A stretch of DNA of 64,000 nucleotides from Lachnospiraceae bacterium (GTDB lineage Bacteria; Bacillota; Clostridia; Lachnospirales; Lachnospiraceae): the NCBI GenBank assembly GCA_024691425.1, contig JAILNQ010000056.1, positions 1 to 64,000 of the forward strand, read 5' to 3'. Below, in pieces: positions 42,719 to 51,858 of the stretch. Every line of letters begins with the position of its first letter. Positions within the stretch are counted from its first letter, which is position 1. A program made the translations under genes and the position numbers. The notes below the pieces were generated by a model, which saw only the letters and a list, made by a program, of their open reading frames with translations, made no database searches and was not told where the DNA came from.

Positions 42719-43770
42719 AACCTGACATCAGATCATGCACATATGATGAGCTTGCCGGATGGATAACCTCGATCGGTGAAAAGCCGTACAGGGCCGGCCA
42801 GATATTCGGATGGCTTCACGCAAAGAAAGTGCCGGACATAGAATCCATGACGGACATTTCAAAGGATCTGCGCCGTAAGATAGCCGATCAGTGGATGATA
42901 CATGAGGTCACGCCAGTAAAAGTGCTCGTATCCAAGGCGGACGGAACGCGCAAATATCTGCACAAGCTCAGCGACGGCAACATAATCGAGACGGTGCTTC
43001 TTAAATACGATTACGGAAACAGTGTCTGCATCAGTTCCCAGGTCGGATGCCGAATGGGATGCAGGTTCTGTGCGTCAACGATCGACGGGCTTGTAAGAGG
43101 GCTTCTGCCGGGAGAGATGGCCGCACAGGTTTATTCGGTTGAAAAGGATATCGGGGAGAGAGTAAGTCACATAGTCGTCATGGGCAGCGGCGAGCCGCTC
43201 GATAATTACGATAATTTCACGGATTTTCTTGATATCATCACGGACAGCAGGGGAGCAGACATAAGCGGACGGAACATCACGGCCAGCACATGCGGAATCG
43301 TGCCGAAGATCCGGGAGCTTGCCGACAGGAAATATACGCTTACGCTCGCGCTTTCGCTCCATGCGGTAACTGACGGGAAAAGAAGGCAGATCATGCCTAT
43401 AGCCGCGAAATATCCGCTCGATGAGGTGCTTTCGGCATGCAGATACTACCGGGATGTCACGGGACGGAGAATAACGCTTGAATACAGCCTTATAGACGGC
43501 TTTAATGACGGCGATGAGGACGCTCGCGGACTGATCCGGATAGCAGGCGGACTCGGTGCCCATGTAAACCTTATTCCGGTTAATCCGATAGAGGAGAGAA
43601 AATACCGCGCCACAAGCGGAAAAACCGCCTTTGCGCTCAAAAATAAACTTGAAAAAAACAGGATAAATGTTACTATAAGAAGGGAAATGGGGCGCGATAT
43701 AAGCGGTGCCTGCGGGCAGCTGCGGCGCAGCTTCATAAGTGATGACGGTTCAGGAGACCACAATGTTTAA
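42715..43770 (+). CDS. rlmN: 23S rRNA (adenine-2503-C2)/tRNA A37 methyltransferase
   Basis: A radical SAM RNA methyltransferase of 351 residues that methylates C2 of A2503 in 23S rRNA and of A37 in some tRNAs. The radical SAM Cys triad is CRMGCRFC in SSQVGCRMGCRFCAST (~106-120). The MGSGEPLDNYDN motif and, near the end, the second catalytic Cys region (MGRDISGACGQL) are present. It follows rsmB with an ATGA overlap; the 3' end overlaps the phosphatase start by eight bases. Nothing unusual is seen compared with the family. Confidence 0.96.
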   Translation: MKPDIRSCTYDELAGWITSIGEKPYRAGQIFGWLHAKKVPDIESMTDISKDLRRKIADQWMIHEVTPVKVLVSKADGTRKYLHKLSDGNIIETVLLKYDYGNSVCISSQVGCRMGCRFCASTIDGLVRGLLPGEMAAQVYSVEKDIGERVSHIVVMGSGEPLDNYDNFTDFLDIITDSRGADISGRNITASTCGIVPKIRELADRKYTLTLALSLHAVTDGKRRQIMPIAAKYPLDEVLSACRYYRDVTGRRITLEYSLIDGFNDGDEDARGLIRIAGGLGAHVNLIPVNPIEERKYRATSGKTAFALKNKLEKNRINVTIRREMGRDISGACGQLRRSFISDDGSGDHNV

Positions 43771-44497
43771 AACCTATTCAATGACAGATATCGGAAGAAA
43801 GAGGAAACTCAATCAGGATACTGTCTATTCATGCGAACATCCTCTCGGAAATCTGAATAATCTTTTCATCGTCGCCGACGGGATGGGAGGACATAAGGCC
43901 GGTGATTATGCTTCTGCATATACGGTAAAGGCAATAGAGCGCGAGGTCGAGGTGTGCGAGGACAAGTCGCCGGTAAAGATACTCCGCGAGGCCATTACAG
44001 TTGCGAACATGGAAATATATGAGAAGGCAGGCAGCGAAGCTGATTTTGCCGGAATGGGTACTACTGTTGTTGCAGCTACCATTTCGGATGATACGCTCTA
44101 TGTCGCGAATGTCGGCGACAGCCGTCTGTATCTTATCGATAAGTCGATCACGCAGATCACGAAGGATCATTCCCTCGTGGCTGAACTTGTGCGCAAAGGC
44201 TCGCTTGATGAAAGCCAGGCGAAAGCCCATCCTGACAAGAATATCATCACAAGGGCTATAGGAGCCGCACCTAAGGTTGAAATCGATTTCTTTGAGGTTG
44301 AGCTCAGTGTCGGCGACATCATACTGATGTGTACTGACGGGCTTACGAATATGGTTGACGATGACGAGATACTCCGCATCGTCCGTACAGGCATGGATGT
44401 TGCGGATATTGCGGAAAACCTTATCAAGATGGCCAACCACAACGGCGGGAAGGATAATATAGGGGTTGTTATCATTGAGGCCGTGGAGGAGAGATAA
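43763..44497 (+). CDS. prpC: PP2C-type serine/threonine phosphatase (Stp/PrpC)
   Basis: A 244-residue metal-dependent phosphatase that reverses phosphorylation by the neighbouring PASTA kinase. PP2C motifs: SMTDIGRKRKLNQD (~6), FIVADGMGGHKAGD with metal-binding Asp (~35), ANVGDSRLYLI (~115), TKDHSL (~133) and CTDGLTNMV (~192), then GGKDNIGV (~230). The track start GTG 43739 is upstream; ATG 43763 has AGGAG eight bases before it and gives the normal N terminus. It is followed without a gap by the kinase, as in most Firmicutes. Confidence 0.95.
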   Translation: MFKTYSMTDIGRKRKLNQDTVYSCEHPLGNLNNLFIVADGMGGHKAGDYASAYTVKAIEREVEVCEDKSPVKILREAITVANMEIYEKAGSEADFAGMGTTVVAATISDDTLYVANVGDSRLYLIDKSITQITKDHSLVAELVRKGSLDESQAKAHPDKNIITRAIGAAPKVEIDFFEVELSVGDIILMCTDGLTNMVDDDEILRIVRTGMDVADIAENLIKMANHNGGKDNIGVVIIEAVEER

Positions 44498-46759
44498 ATG
44501 CTTGAGTTCGGAACATTTTTAGGGGATAGATACGAAATACTCGAATTGATAGGCAGCGGCGGAATGGCCGATGTCTATAAAGCGAAGTGCCATAAACTCA
44601 ACAGATTCGTTGCGATCAAAGTATTAAAGCCGGAGTTTTCTTCAGACTCGGGTTTCGTATCAAAGTTCAAAGCGGAAGCGCAGGCCGCGGCAGGTCTCAT
44701 GCATCCGAACATCGTCAATGTCTATGACGTCGGCGAAGAGCGCAGGATGTATTATTTTGTAATGGAGCTTGTCGAAGGCATAACCTTAAAGCACTACATC
44801 GAAAAGAAGATCAGGCTTACCGCGAAGGAAGCCGTCAGCATTGCGATCCAGGTTTCGATGGGTATTGAGGCTGCGCACAACAACGGTATCATCCACCGCG
44901 ACATCAAACCGCAGAACATCATCATTTCCAAGGAAGGAAAAGTCAAAGTCGCTGATTTCGGTATCGCTAAAGCAGCAACAAGCAATACCGTTACTTCGCA
45001 TGCGATGGGATCTGTGCATTATACGTCTCCGGAGCAGGCCAGAGGTGGATATTCCGATGCCAAGAGCGACATTTATTCGATAGGTATCACACTGTTTGAA
45101 ATGATAACAGGGCATGTGCCGTTTGACGGTGAGACAACTGTAGCCGTCGCGATCAAACATATACAGGAGGAGATGCCTTCTCCGAGAGTGTATGTACCCG
45201 ACGTTCCGATAAGCGTTGAGCAGATAATTGCAAAGTGCTGTCAGAAAAATCCCGACAGAAGGTACGCGAATGTCGGACAGCTTATCCGCGATCTGAAGCA
45301 TTCACTGACGAACCCTGATGAGGAGTTCGTCGTGTTCAATGAACCCGCTTCAGAAGGCGGCACTAAGAACATATCCGAATCCGAGAAGATGCAGATCAGG
45401 AAGCAGACATCCGCTCCGATCCCAGCCATCGCAGAGGAGAACATCGCACCGCCGAGAAAGCCGGCACAGTATGAGAACGATATGGAACCTGGATTAGATG
45501 ACGATGATGACTTTGAGGATGTGTTCGGGATCAGTAACAAGAAGCAGCCGAAGGCTGAGCGCAGCGCGCCCGCAAGAGAGCCTTCGAAGAAGAGAGAATC
45601 AAGAGATCCGAGGGACGCAAGGGATGTAAAACAAAAGAGCAGAAAGGGCGATCCTCCCGCAAAGAAACAGAATTCTTACAGAGTCAGGGAAGACGATTAT
45701 TATGATGATGACGGTCTCGATGATGATGTTGATCCTAAGATGGAAAAGGCCGTCACGATACTGCTCGTTGTTGCCGCGATCATAATAACGATAATCGCTA
45801 TTGTAGTTATAGGTAAAGTGTTCGGTATGTTCTCCGGCTCATCAGGCGATGATGAAGAAGAGCTTAAGATCGAGACCTCGGCAGGAACAACGATAGTACC
45901 GAATGTCGTCGGAATGAGCGTGGCAGAGGCAAGTGATGCTCTAACAAAGGCAGGGCTCACGGCGAAGGCCACTTACAGCGAGTCTACCGAATATGACAAG
46001 GATTACATAGTATCTCAGGATATAGCAGGAAATACCGAGGTTGAAAGCGGCACGGTCCTCAATCTTGTTGTTTCGTCCGGTAAAGTTGTTGGAGTTACGG
46101 TTCCGGATGTCGTAGGCTATACAGAAGCAGAGGCAAAGGTGATGCTCGATAATGAGGGCTTTGCGATGCAGAAACAGCTTCAGGAGAGCGACAGCGTTGA
46201 AAAGGGTATGGTAATATCCCAGAATCCTCTCGGAGCCACGACTGCGGCGAAGGGAAGCCAGGTTACCGTTGTCATCAGTTCCGGAAAGAACATCGAGCAG
46301 ATAACGATGCCTGATCTTGTCGGAAAGACCGAAGAAGAGGCAAAGGTTCTCATAGACGAGGAAGGACTTTCGATAGGGACTGTCGCAGAAGAGGATTCAG
46401 ATACAGTCGATAAAGGAAAAGTCATTTCTCAGGCACCCGCGGCCGGCGGAATGGTCGACAAGGGAACGGCCGTTGACCTCAAGGTCAGCCTCGGGAAGAA
46501 GATAAAAACATATTCCTGCTCTGTTGATGTCGGCTCACCCGCTAACTTCATGGAAGGGTCCGAGGCAGTGATCGTGCTTATGAGCCCGGCCGGCGAAGAA
46601 CTCGGAAGATTTTCAACGACGACATTCCCGTATACTGTTTCAAAGAGCGGGATAAGCGATATTTCAGCAGGAATTGTTACGATAACGTATCTGTCCGCGG
46701 AAGGCACGTGGGAGACCACTAATCCTGTTGCGGTAACGTTCACGGAAGAAGCTGAATAA
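44498..46759 (+). CDS. prkC: PASTA-domain serine/threonine protein kinase (PrkC/Stk)
   Basis: A 753-residue bitopic kinase that senses peptidoglycan state. The kinase domain spans ~10-270: GSGGMADVYKA, catalytic HRDIKPQN (Asp ~135), ADFGIAKA and the SPEQARGG segment. A long acidic/basic linker (~285-410, DDDDDFEDVF, EPSKKRESRDPRDARD) precedes one membrane segment (~418-443). Outside are three PASTA domains, each starting with a PNVVG, PDVVG or PDLVG motif, and then a short beta-rich C-terminal domain of ~85 residues (YSCSVDVGSP...) like those in other clostridial PrkC proteins. ATG 44498 directly follows the phosphatase stop; the stop overlaps rsgA by one base. Confidence 0.96.
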   Translation: MLEFGTFLGDRYEILELIGSGGMADVYKAKCHKLNRFVAIKVLKPEFSSDSGFVSKFKAEAQAAAGLMHPNIVNVYDVGEERRMYYFVMELVEGITLKHYIEKKIRLTAKEAVSIAIQVSMGIEAAHNNGIIHRDIKPQNIIISKEGKVKVADFGIAKAATSNTVTSHAMGSVHYTSPEQARGGYSDAKSDIYSIGITLFEMITGHVPFDGETTVAVAIKHIQEEMPSPRVYVPDVPISVEQIIAKCCQKNPDRRYANVGQLIRDLKHSLTNPDEEFVVFNEPASEGGTKNISESEKMQIRKQTSAPIPAIAEENIAPPRKPAQYENDMEPGLDDDDDFEDVFGISNKKQPKAERSAPAREPSKKRESRDPRDARDVKQKSRKGDPPAKKQNSYRVREDDYYDDDGLDDDVDPKMEKAVTILLVVAAIIITIIAIVVIGKVFGMFSGSSGDDEEELKIETSAGTTIVPNVVGMSVAEASDALTKAGLTAKATYSESTEYDKDYIVSQDIAGNTEVESGTVLNLVVSSGKVVGVTVPDVVGYTEAEAKVMLDNEGFAMQKQLQESDSVEKGMVISQNPLGATTAAKGSQVTVVISSGKNIEQITMPDLVGKTEEEAKVLIDEEGLSIGTVAEEDSDTVDKGKVISQAPAAGGMVDKGTAVDLKVSLGKKIKTYSCSVDVGSPANFMEGSEAVIVLMSPAGEELGRFSTTTFPYTVSKSGISDISAGIVTITYLSAEGTWETTNPVAVTFTEEAE

Positions 46760-47631
46760 TGCATGGACGTATCATAAAAGGTGTCGGAGGATTCTATTAT
46801 GTTCATACCGACAGAGGAATATACACCTGCCATGCAAAGGGCCTGTTGAGACTTGACGGCAGAAGGCCGCTTGTAGGCGATATAGTTGATATCGATATAG
46901 TTCCCGATGAGGAGATGGTTGCGAATATCTCCGGGATACATGAGCGAAAGAACACCCTGATCCGGCCTAATGTCGCGAATGTAGACCAGACACTCATCAT
47001 CTTCTCGCTCGTAAGGCCTGAACCTAATTTCGTCACATGCGATAAAATGATACTCCAGTACCTGACTCAGGATATCGAGGTGCTGCTGTGTTTCAACAAG
47101 GAAGACCTTGCGGACGACAATCTGGCCGAGTCCGTGGCAGATGATTACAGGAACTGCGGATGCCGCCTGTTCGTTACGAGCGCTAAAGAAAAAGAGGGAA
47201 TTACAGAACTATCGCAAGCACTTACCGGCAGAACGACGGTTGTTTCGGGACCTTCCGGAGTCGGAAAATCATCGCTTATAAACTGCCTTACAGGGAATGA
47301 TTCGGCGGCTACCGGCGAGATATCCGAAAAGCTTGCAAGAGGAAAGCATACTACAAGGCATTCCGAGATCATTCCGATAATGGAAAATACATACATAATT
47401 GACACGCCGGGATTCGGTTCCTTTGATCTTTTCGATATAAAACCGGAAGATCTGACGGACTATTACGAGGAGTTTCGAGACGCTGCGGCGTGTCGTTTTA
47501 TGCCATGCTCACATACGCATGAACCGGGATGCGCCATCAAAGAGGCGGTAGCAGCCGGCAGCATTTCAAAAAGAAGATACGATAACTATGTGTACATTTA
47601 CGATGAGCTGAACAGGATGAGGAGGCACTGA
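46759..47631 (+). CDS. rsgA: Ribosome small-subunit-dependent GTPase A
   Basis: A 290-residue circularly permuted GTPase for late 30S maturation. Order: N-terminal OB fold, G4 motif CFNKEDL (~113), G1 GPSGVGKSSLINCL (~166), the G3 motif IDTPGFGSFDL (~212) and a C-terminal zinc region with Cys/His ligands (CRFMPCSHTHEPGCAIKEA). The permuted G4-G1-G3 order identifies RsgA. It overlaps the kinase by one base (TAATG) and is followed by rpe after one base. Confidence 0.96.
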   Translation: MHGRIIKGVGGFYYVHTDRGIYTCHAKGLLRLDGRRPLVGDIVDIDIVPDEEMVANISGIHERKNTLIRPNVANVDQTLIIFSLVRPEPNFVTCDKMILQYLTQDIEVLLCFNKEDLADDNLAESVADDYRNCGCRLFVTSAKEKEGITELSQALTGRTTVVSGPSGVGKSSLINCLTGNDSAATGEISEKLARGKHTTRHSEIIPIMENTYIIDTPGFGSFDLFDIKPEDLTDYYEEFRDAAACRFMPCSHTHEPGCAIKEAVAAGSISKRRYDNYVYIYDELNRMRRH

Positions 47632-47632
47632 A

Positions 47633-48298
47633 ATGATCATCTTATCACCTTCAATACTTGCCGCGGACTTTACGATCCTCGGGGAGCAGATGAAGAAGGC
47701 TGAGGCCGGAGGCAATGAATACTTTCACTTTGACGTTATGGACGGGATGTTCGTTCCGAACATTTCCTTCGGGCTGCCGGTGCTTTCGTCTTTAAGAAAA
47801 GCAACCGAGAAAGTGCTCGATGTCCATCTTATGATCGAGGCTCCTGAAAGATATGTTGACAGATTCATCGATGCAGGTGCCGATATCATTACGGTCCATC
47901 AGGAAGCATGCGTTCCTCTTGTTGAAACGCTGGAGAAGATACACAAAAGAGGGAAGCGTGCAGGGATTGCAGTAAAGCCGCATACAGGAGTCGGTGCGCT
48001 TGAACCGTATCTCCATCTTGCGGATATGTTCCTCATCATGACCGTGGAGCCGGGATTCGGCGGACAGAAATACATGGAAATGTGCACTGACAAGATCAGG
48101 ACGCTCCGGGGTATGCTGAATGAAAAGGGACTTGATGCCGACATTCAGGTCGATGGAGGCATTACACGTGAAAATGTCAGAACCGTTCTTGATGCGGGAG
48201 CGAACGTCATAGTAATGGGCTCTTCCGTGTTCGGCGGAGACATTACGGACAATTCGGCATATTTTACGCGCCTTTTTTCGGAGTATGACAATAAGTAA
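47633..48298 (+). CDS. rpe: Ribulose-phosphate 3-epimerase
   Basis: A 221-residue TIM-barrel enzyme that interconverts ribulose 5-phosphate and xylulose 5-phosphate in the pentose phosphate pathway. Motifs: LSPSILAADF at the N terminus, HFDVMDGMFVPNISFG (~32), HLMIEAPERYV (~66), EPGFGGQKYMEM (~141) and QVDGGI (~173), with metal and acid residues as in Rpe. The order rsgA-rpe is conserved in Firmicutes, where thiN often follows; here a UbiA transferase follows instead. Confidence 0.96.
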   Translation: MIILSPSILAADFTILGEQMKKAEAGGNEYFHFDVMDGMFVPNISFGLPVLSSLRKATEKVLDVHLMIEAPERYVDRFIDAGADIITVHQEACVPLVETLEKIHKRGKRAGIAVKPHTGVGALEPYLHLADMFLIMTVEPGFGGQKYMEMCTDKIRTLRGMLNEKGLDADIQVDGGITRENVRTVLDAGANVIVMGSSVFGGDITDNSAYFTRLFSEYDNK

Positions 48299-48323
48299 GG
48301 GGATTTAAAAAGGGAGAGGTTCT

Positions 48324-49250
48324 ATGAAAAACTATATCAAGATAGCCCGTCCGGATCACTGGGTTAAAAACGTATTTATCATGCCCGGAATCGCGATAGC
48401 GATTCTGCTGACTGATTTTACGTTCTCGGGCGGCATGATCGTTAAGTTCATTATCGGTTTTATGGCAACATGCTTCATAGCCTCAGCGAATTATGTCATA
48501 AACGAATGGCTTGATGCCGAGTTCGACAAGTATCATCCGACCAAGAAGAACAGACCGGTTGTATCCGAGAACATGAAGCTATCACTCGTTCTTACGGAAT
48601 ATGCGGTGCTGATCGCAGCAGGGCTTATCCTGTCATATTTTGTCTGTATGCCTTTCATGTACATGGAGATATGGCTCCTTATTATGGGTGTTCTTTATAA
48701 CGTGAAGCCGATCAGGACGAAGGACATACCTTATCTTGATGTTCTTTCAGAATCGATAAACAATATGATACGGCTGCTGCTCGGATGGTTCATAATAACG
48801 CAGGAGTTTCAGCCTCCTATAAGCATACTTATCGGATACTGGTTTGCAGGCGCATTCTTAATGGCTACGAAACGGTTTGCTGAATACAGGATGATAGGAG
48901 ACCCTTCGGTAGCCGGTCTGTACAGAAAGAGCTTCGCGCATTATTCGGAAACGAGTCTTCTCGTATCATCATTCTTTTATGCTATGTGCGCAACGTTTTT
49001 CATCGGCGTGTTCATGATAAAATACAGGATGGAATACATCATCGCGATGCCGTTCGTCTTCGGGCTTTTCTGCTTCTATCTCTACATAGCGTTCAAGCCT
49101 GATTCGGCCGTACAGAAGCCGGAGAAGCTCTATAAGGAAAAATCGCTCCTCATATACATCGCAGTCCTTACGGTCATTCTGCTCGCACTGACGTTCATTG
49201 ATATACCGATGCCTTCATACTGGGTAAACCCGACACTGTTCGGAGTGTGA
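48324..49250 (+). CDS. UbiA-family prenyltransferase, decaprenyl-phosphate phosphoribosyltransferase-like
   Basis: A 308-residue integral membrane protein with about eight or nine segments. It starts ARPDHWVKNVFIMPG and has the two Asp-rich UbiA regions: NYVINEWLDAEFDKYHPTKKNRP (~56) and YNVKPIRTKDIPYLDVLSES (~127). The RPDHWVKN start and the KKNRP region match the branch containing mycobacterial Rv3806c, which transfers 5-phosphoribose from PRPP to a polyprenyl phosphate. GGGAGAGG precedes the ATG. The next gene is a HAD phosphatase, which could remove the 5-phosphate, and then an SMR-like small transporter. Quinone or other prenyl transfer is less likely, but not excluded. Confidence 0.8.
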   Translation: MKNYIKIARPDHWVKNVFIMPGIAIAILLTDFTFSGGMIVKFIIGFMATCFIASANYVINEWLDAEFDKYHPTKKNRPVVSENMKLSLVLTEYAVLIAAGLILSYFVCMPFMYMEIWLLIMGVLYNVKPIRTKDIPYLDVLSESINNMIRLLLGWFIITQEFQPPISILIGYWFAGAFLMATKRFAEYRMIGDPSVAGLYRKSFAHYSETSLLVSSFFYAMCATFFIGVFMIKYRMEYIIAMPFVFGLFCFYLYIAFKPDSAVQKPEKLYKEKSLLIYIAVLTVILLALTFIDIPMPSYWVNPTLFGV

Positions 49251-49891
49251 TGATGAGAAGAGCTTTAAGCGGCTATAGCATATATGTTTTTGATGTTGAC
49301 GGGACGCTTTACGATCAGCCGAAGCTACGGACGATCATGGCTATACGGCTGATGATGCATTATCTTCTTCATCCCTTTTCGGCAAAGGAGCTTTTCGCTC
49401 TTTCGCATTTCAGGAAAGTAAAGGACGGATGGACAGAAAATTCATCGGAAGATGATATCATCAAAAAGACTGCAGAAGATATGAACATGCCTGCCGACAA
49501 GGTTAAGAGCACGGTCAGAAAATGGATATATGATGAACCGCTTCTGGTCATATCAAGAACAAAGGATACAAAGCTTATCACATGGATGAATAAGCTGAGA
49601 GCCGACGGAAAGAAAGTCGTTACCCTTTCCGATTATCCTTCGGAGGATAAGCTTGAAGCATTAGGAGTTACAGCTGACAGACAGTACTCACCGGATGATG
49701 AGCGCATTGATGAACTGAAGCCGTCGCCTAAGGGACTTAAGGTGATAATGGAAGATTACAGCGCAGACCCCGCAGAGGTTCTTATGATAGGGGACCGTAT
49801 GGAAAAGGACGGAAAGTGCGCCGAGGGCGCATCTGTTGATTTTCTCATTCTTGAAAGGAAGGTCAGCAGGAGGAAGAGTTATGAAGAATAA
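49250..49891 (+). CDS. HAD-family phosphatase
   Basis: A 213-residue HAD hydrolase: motif I FDVDGTLYDQ (~13), motif II LSDYPS (~126), motif III Lys in LKPSPKG, and motif IV GDRMEKD (~183), with a helical cap region in between. It starts in a TGATGATG run right after the UbiA stop (GTG 49247, ATG 49250 and ATG 49253 are possible; I list 49250). Its position makes dephosphorylation of polyprenyl-phosphoryl-5-phosphoribose a reasonable role, though in mycobacteria that step is done by a PAP2-type enzyme. It overlaps the next gene by 11 bases. Confidence 0.82.
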   Translation: MMRRALSGYSIYVFDVDGTLYDQPKLRTIMAIRLMMHYLLHPFSAKELFALSHFRKVKDGWTENSSEDDIIKKTAEDMNMPADKVKSTVRKWIYDEPLLVISRTKDTKLITWMNKLRADGKKVVTLSDYPSEDKLEALGVTADRQYSPDDERIDELKPSPKGLKVIMEDYSADPAEVLMIGDRMEKDGKCAEGASVDFLILERKVSRRKSYEE

Positions 49892-50264
49892 CATCAAGTA
49901 CATGCTGATACTGCATCTTTTTCTGGCCATTTATTCGCTTACGGGAGTGGCATCGAAGTATGCCGCCGGTGAGGAGTTTCTGTCATTCCGGTTCATTCTG
50001 TTCTATGGGATAGTTCTTTTCGGACTTTTTCTTTATGCATGCGCGTGGCAGCAGATAATAAAGCATATGCCGCTCATAAGCGCATACGCGAACAGGGGCG
50101 TGACGGTCATCTGGGGAATAATCTGGGGATACTTTCTTTTTGATGAGGCGGTCACCGTACGGAAGATAATAGGAGCCGCCATAATAATCGGCGGGATAGT
50201 TGCTATAGTTACCGCCGATGCGGCAGAGGAAGAAAAGGCAAAAGAGGCTGGAAATGAAGAGTGA
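49881..50264 (+). CDS. Small multidrug-resistance/EamA-like membrane protein, putative sugar-lipid flippase
   Basis: A 127-residue protein with four hydrophobic segments and a Glu-rich tail, the size and topology of SMR/ArnE-type small transporters. ATG 49881 has AGGAAGAG nearby; the track start 49836 is inside the HAD gene. The segment NRGVTVIWGIIWGYFLFDE resembles the last helices of EamA halves. Next to a UbiA transferase and phosphatase it most plausibly moves the resulting polyprenyl-phosphate sugar across the membrane, as ArnE/ArnF do; this is inference. A second such protein lies at 55248. Confidence 0.72.
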   Translation: MKNNIKYMLILHLFLAIYSLTGVASKYAAGEEFLSFRFILFYGIVLFGLFLYACAWQQIIKHMPLISAYANRGVTVIWGIIWGYFLFDEAVTVRKIIGAAIIIGGIVAIVTADAAEEEKAKEAGNEE

Positions 50265-51858
50265 GATAAAACTGCTCGACTGCACTCTCAGGGACGGGGG
50301 CTACCTTAACGACTGGGAGTTCGGAAAAAGCAATATCGTCAATATATTCGAGCGTCTTGTCAGCGCGAAGGTTGATATCATCGAGACGGGATTCCTTGAT
50401 GACAGACGCGAGTTCGATGAGAACAGAACGATCTTCCCTGATACGGCGAGCGCAGAAAAGATATACGGCAAGCTTGATAAGGGAGATTCTATGGTCGTCG
50501 GGATGATCGACTATGGAACATGCTCGGCTGATAACTTAGCGCCCTGCAGCGAAAGCTTCCTTGACGGCATAAGAGTCATCTTCAAGAAGCATAGGATGCA
50601 TGAAGCAATCGATTTCTGCAGGATGGTGAAGGAAAAGGGTTACAACGTCTTTGTTCAGGCCGTGTCGATAACTAGCTATGATGATGATGAGTTCGATGAG
50701 CTGTTAGGCCTCGTCAACGGTCTTGAACCGTATGCGTTCTCGCTGGTCGATACATACGGACTGCTCCACAAAGGACAGCTCAGGCACTACTTTGACATAG
50801 CATGCGCGGATCTTAAGCCTTCGATAGGAATCGGCTATCATGCGCATAACAACTTTCAGCTGGCATATGCTAACTGCATCGAGCTTATCGATGATCCGCC
50901 CCACGACCGTATGCTCATTGTCGACGGCACGCTTTACGGAATGGGCAAGAGCGCGGGCAATACGCCGATAGAACTGCTCGTGATGCACATGAACTCCAAT
51001 CACGGCGGGAAATATCACAACAGCCAGATATTGGAAGCTATAGAGGTGACGATCCTTGATCTTTACAGAAGGATAGGGTGGGGATACTCATTCAAGTTCT
51101 TCCTTGCCGCATCGCATGACTGCCATCCGAACTACGTGAACTATCTCATGGATACGGGCAAGCTTTCGGTCAAGTCGATAAATGAGATACTTGATTCGCT
51201 TGAAGGCGAGAAGAAGCTTCTTTACGACAGAGATTACATAAAGGATCTGTATTTCCTCTATCAGAAACAGCACTGTGCGGATTCCGATTCCGTCTCAGAT
51301 CTGATTGAGGCTCTTTCCGGCGCGGATGTGCTCATAATGGGCCCGGGAAAAAACATCTATGCCGAGAGGGAAAAGGTACTTGCATACCTTTCAAAGAAAC
51401 GCATAACTATATCGATCAATTTCATTCCCGAGGAGTATGAAGTCGACTATGTCTTCATGAGCAATGCGAAGCGCTATGTTCAGCTGAGCTCGGCGCTCAT
51501 TGAGCAGAAGGAAAAATCAAAACTCATCGCAACCTCGAACATCACGAGGACGCACGGGGAATTCGACTATACGCTGAATTACGGCGCGCTTCTTGATGAA
51601 GAGGCTCTGATGCCGGATAATCCGCTCATCATGCTTCTTCGCGTTCTTAAGAAGGCAGGGGTATCGGCTATAGGACTTGCCGGGTTTGACGGATACAGGG
51701 AAACAAGTGTTTCGAATTACGTCAATCCGAACATGGAGTATTCGTACAGCAGCAAGGAAGCCGAAAACATAAACGAGGATACGGTAAGAGGAATACGCAA
51801 GCTTGAGCTTGCCGTTGAACCGGTTTTCGTTACGGAGAGCTTATATGAGAAACTATGA
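50254..51858 (+). CDS. HMGL-like aldolase fused to a C-terminal domain of unclear type
   Basis: A 534-residue protein. Residues ~1-285 form an HMG-CoA-lyase-type TIM barrel: LLDCTLRDGGYLNDWEFG (~5), metal-binding HAHNNFQLAYA (~200) and DGTLYGMGKSAGNTPIELL (~224), closest in style to 4-hydroxy-2-oxovalerate aldolases. Residues ~330-534 form a Rossmann-like domain (ADVLIMGPGKNIYAEREKVLAYLSKK, VDYVFMSNAKRY) that resembles MptE-like or glycan-linked domains. Such fusions occur in surface-glycan loci, but the substrate is unknown. It starts at ATG 50254 (the track start 50218 lies inside the previous gene) and overlaps it by 11 bases. A HAD enzyme and a ThDP enzyme follow. Confidence 0.72.
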   Translation: MKSEIKLLDCTLRDGGYLNDWEFGKSNIVNIFERLVSAKVDIIETGFLDDRREFDENRTIFPDTASAEKIYGKLDKGDSMVVGMIDYGTCSADNLAPCSESFLDGIRVIFKKHRMHEAIDFCRMVKEKGYNVFVQAVSITSYDDDEFDELLGLVNGLEPYAFSLVDTYGLLHKGQLRHYFDIACADLKPSIGIGYHAHNNFQLAYANCIELIDDPPHDRMLIVDGTLYGMGKSAGNTPIELLVMHMNSNHGGKYHNSQILEAIEVTILDLYRRIGWGYSFKFFLAASHDCHPNYVNYLMDTGKLSVKSINEILDSLEGEKKLLYDRDYIKDLYFLYQKQHCADSDSVSDLIEALSGADVLIMGPGKNIYAEREKVLAYLSKKRITISINFIPEEYEVDYVFMSNAKRYVQLSSALIEQKEKSKLIATSNITRTHGEFDYTLNYGALLDEEALMPDNPLIMLLRVLKKAGVSAIGLAGFDGYRETSVSNYVNPNMEYSYSSKEAENINEDTVRGIRKLELAVEPVFVTESLYEKL

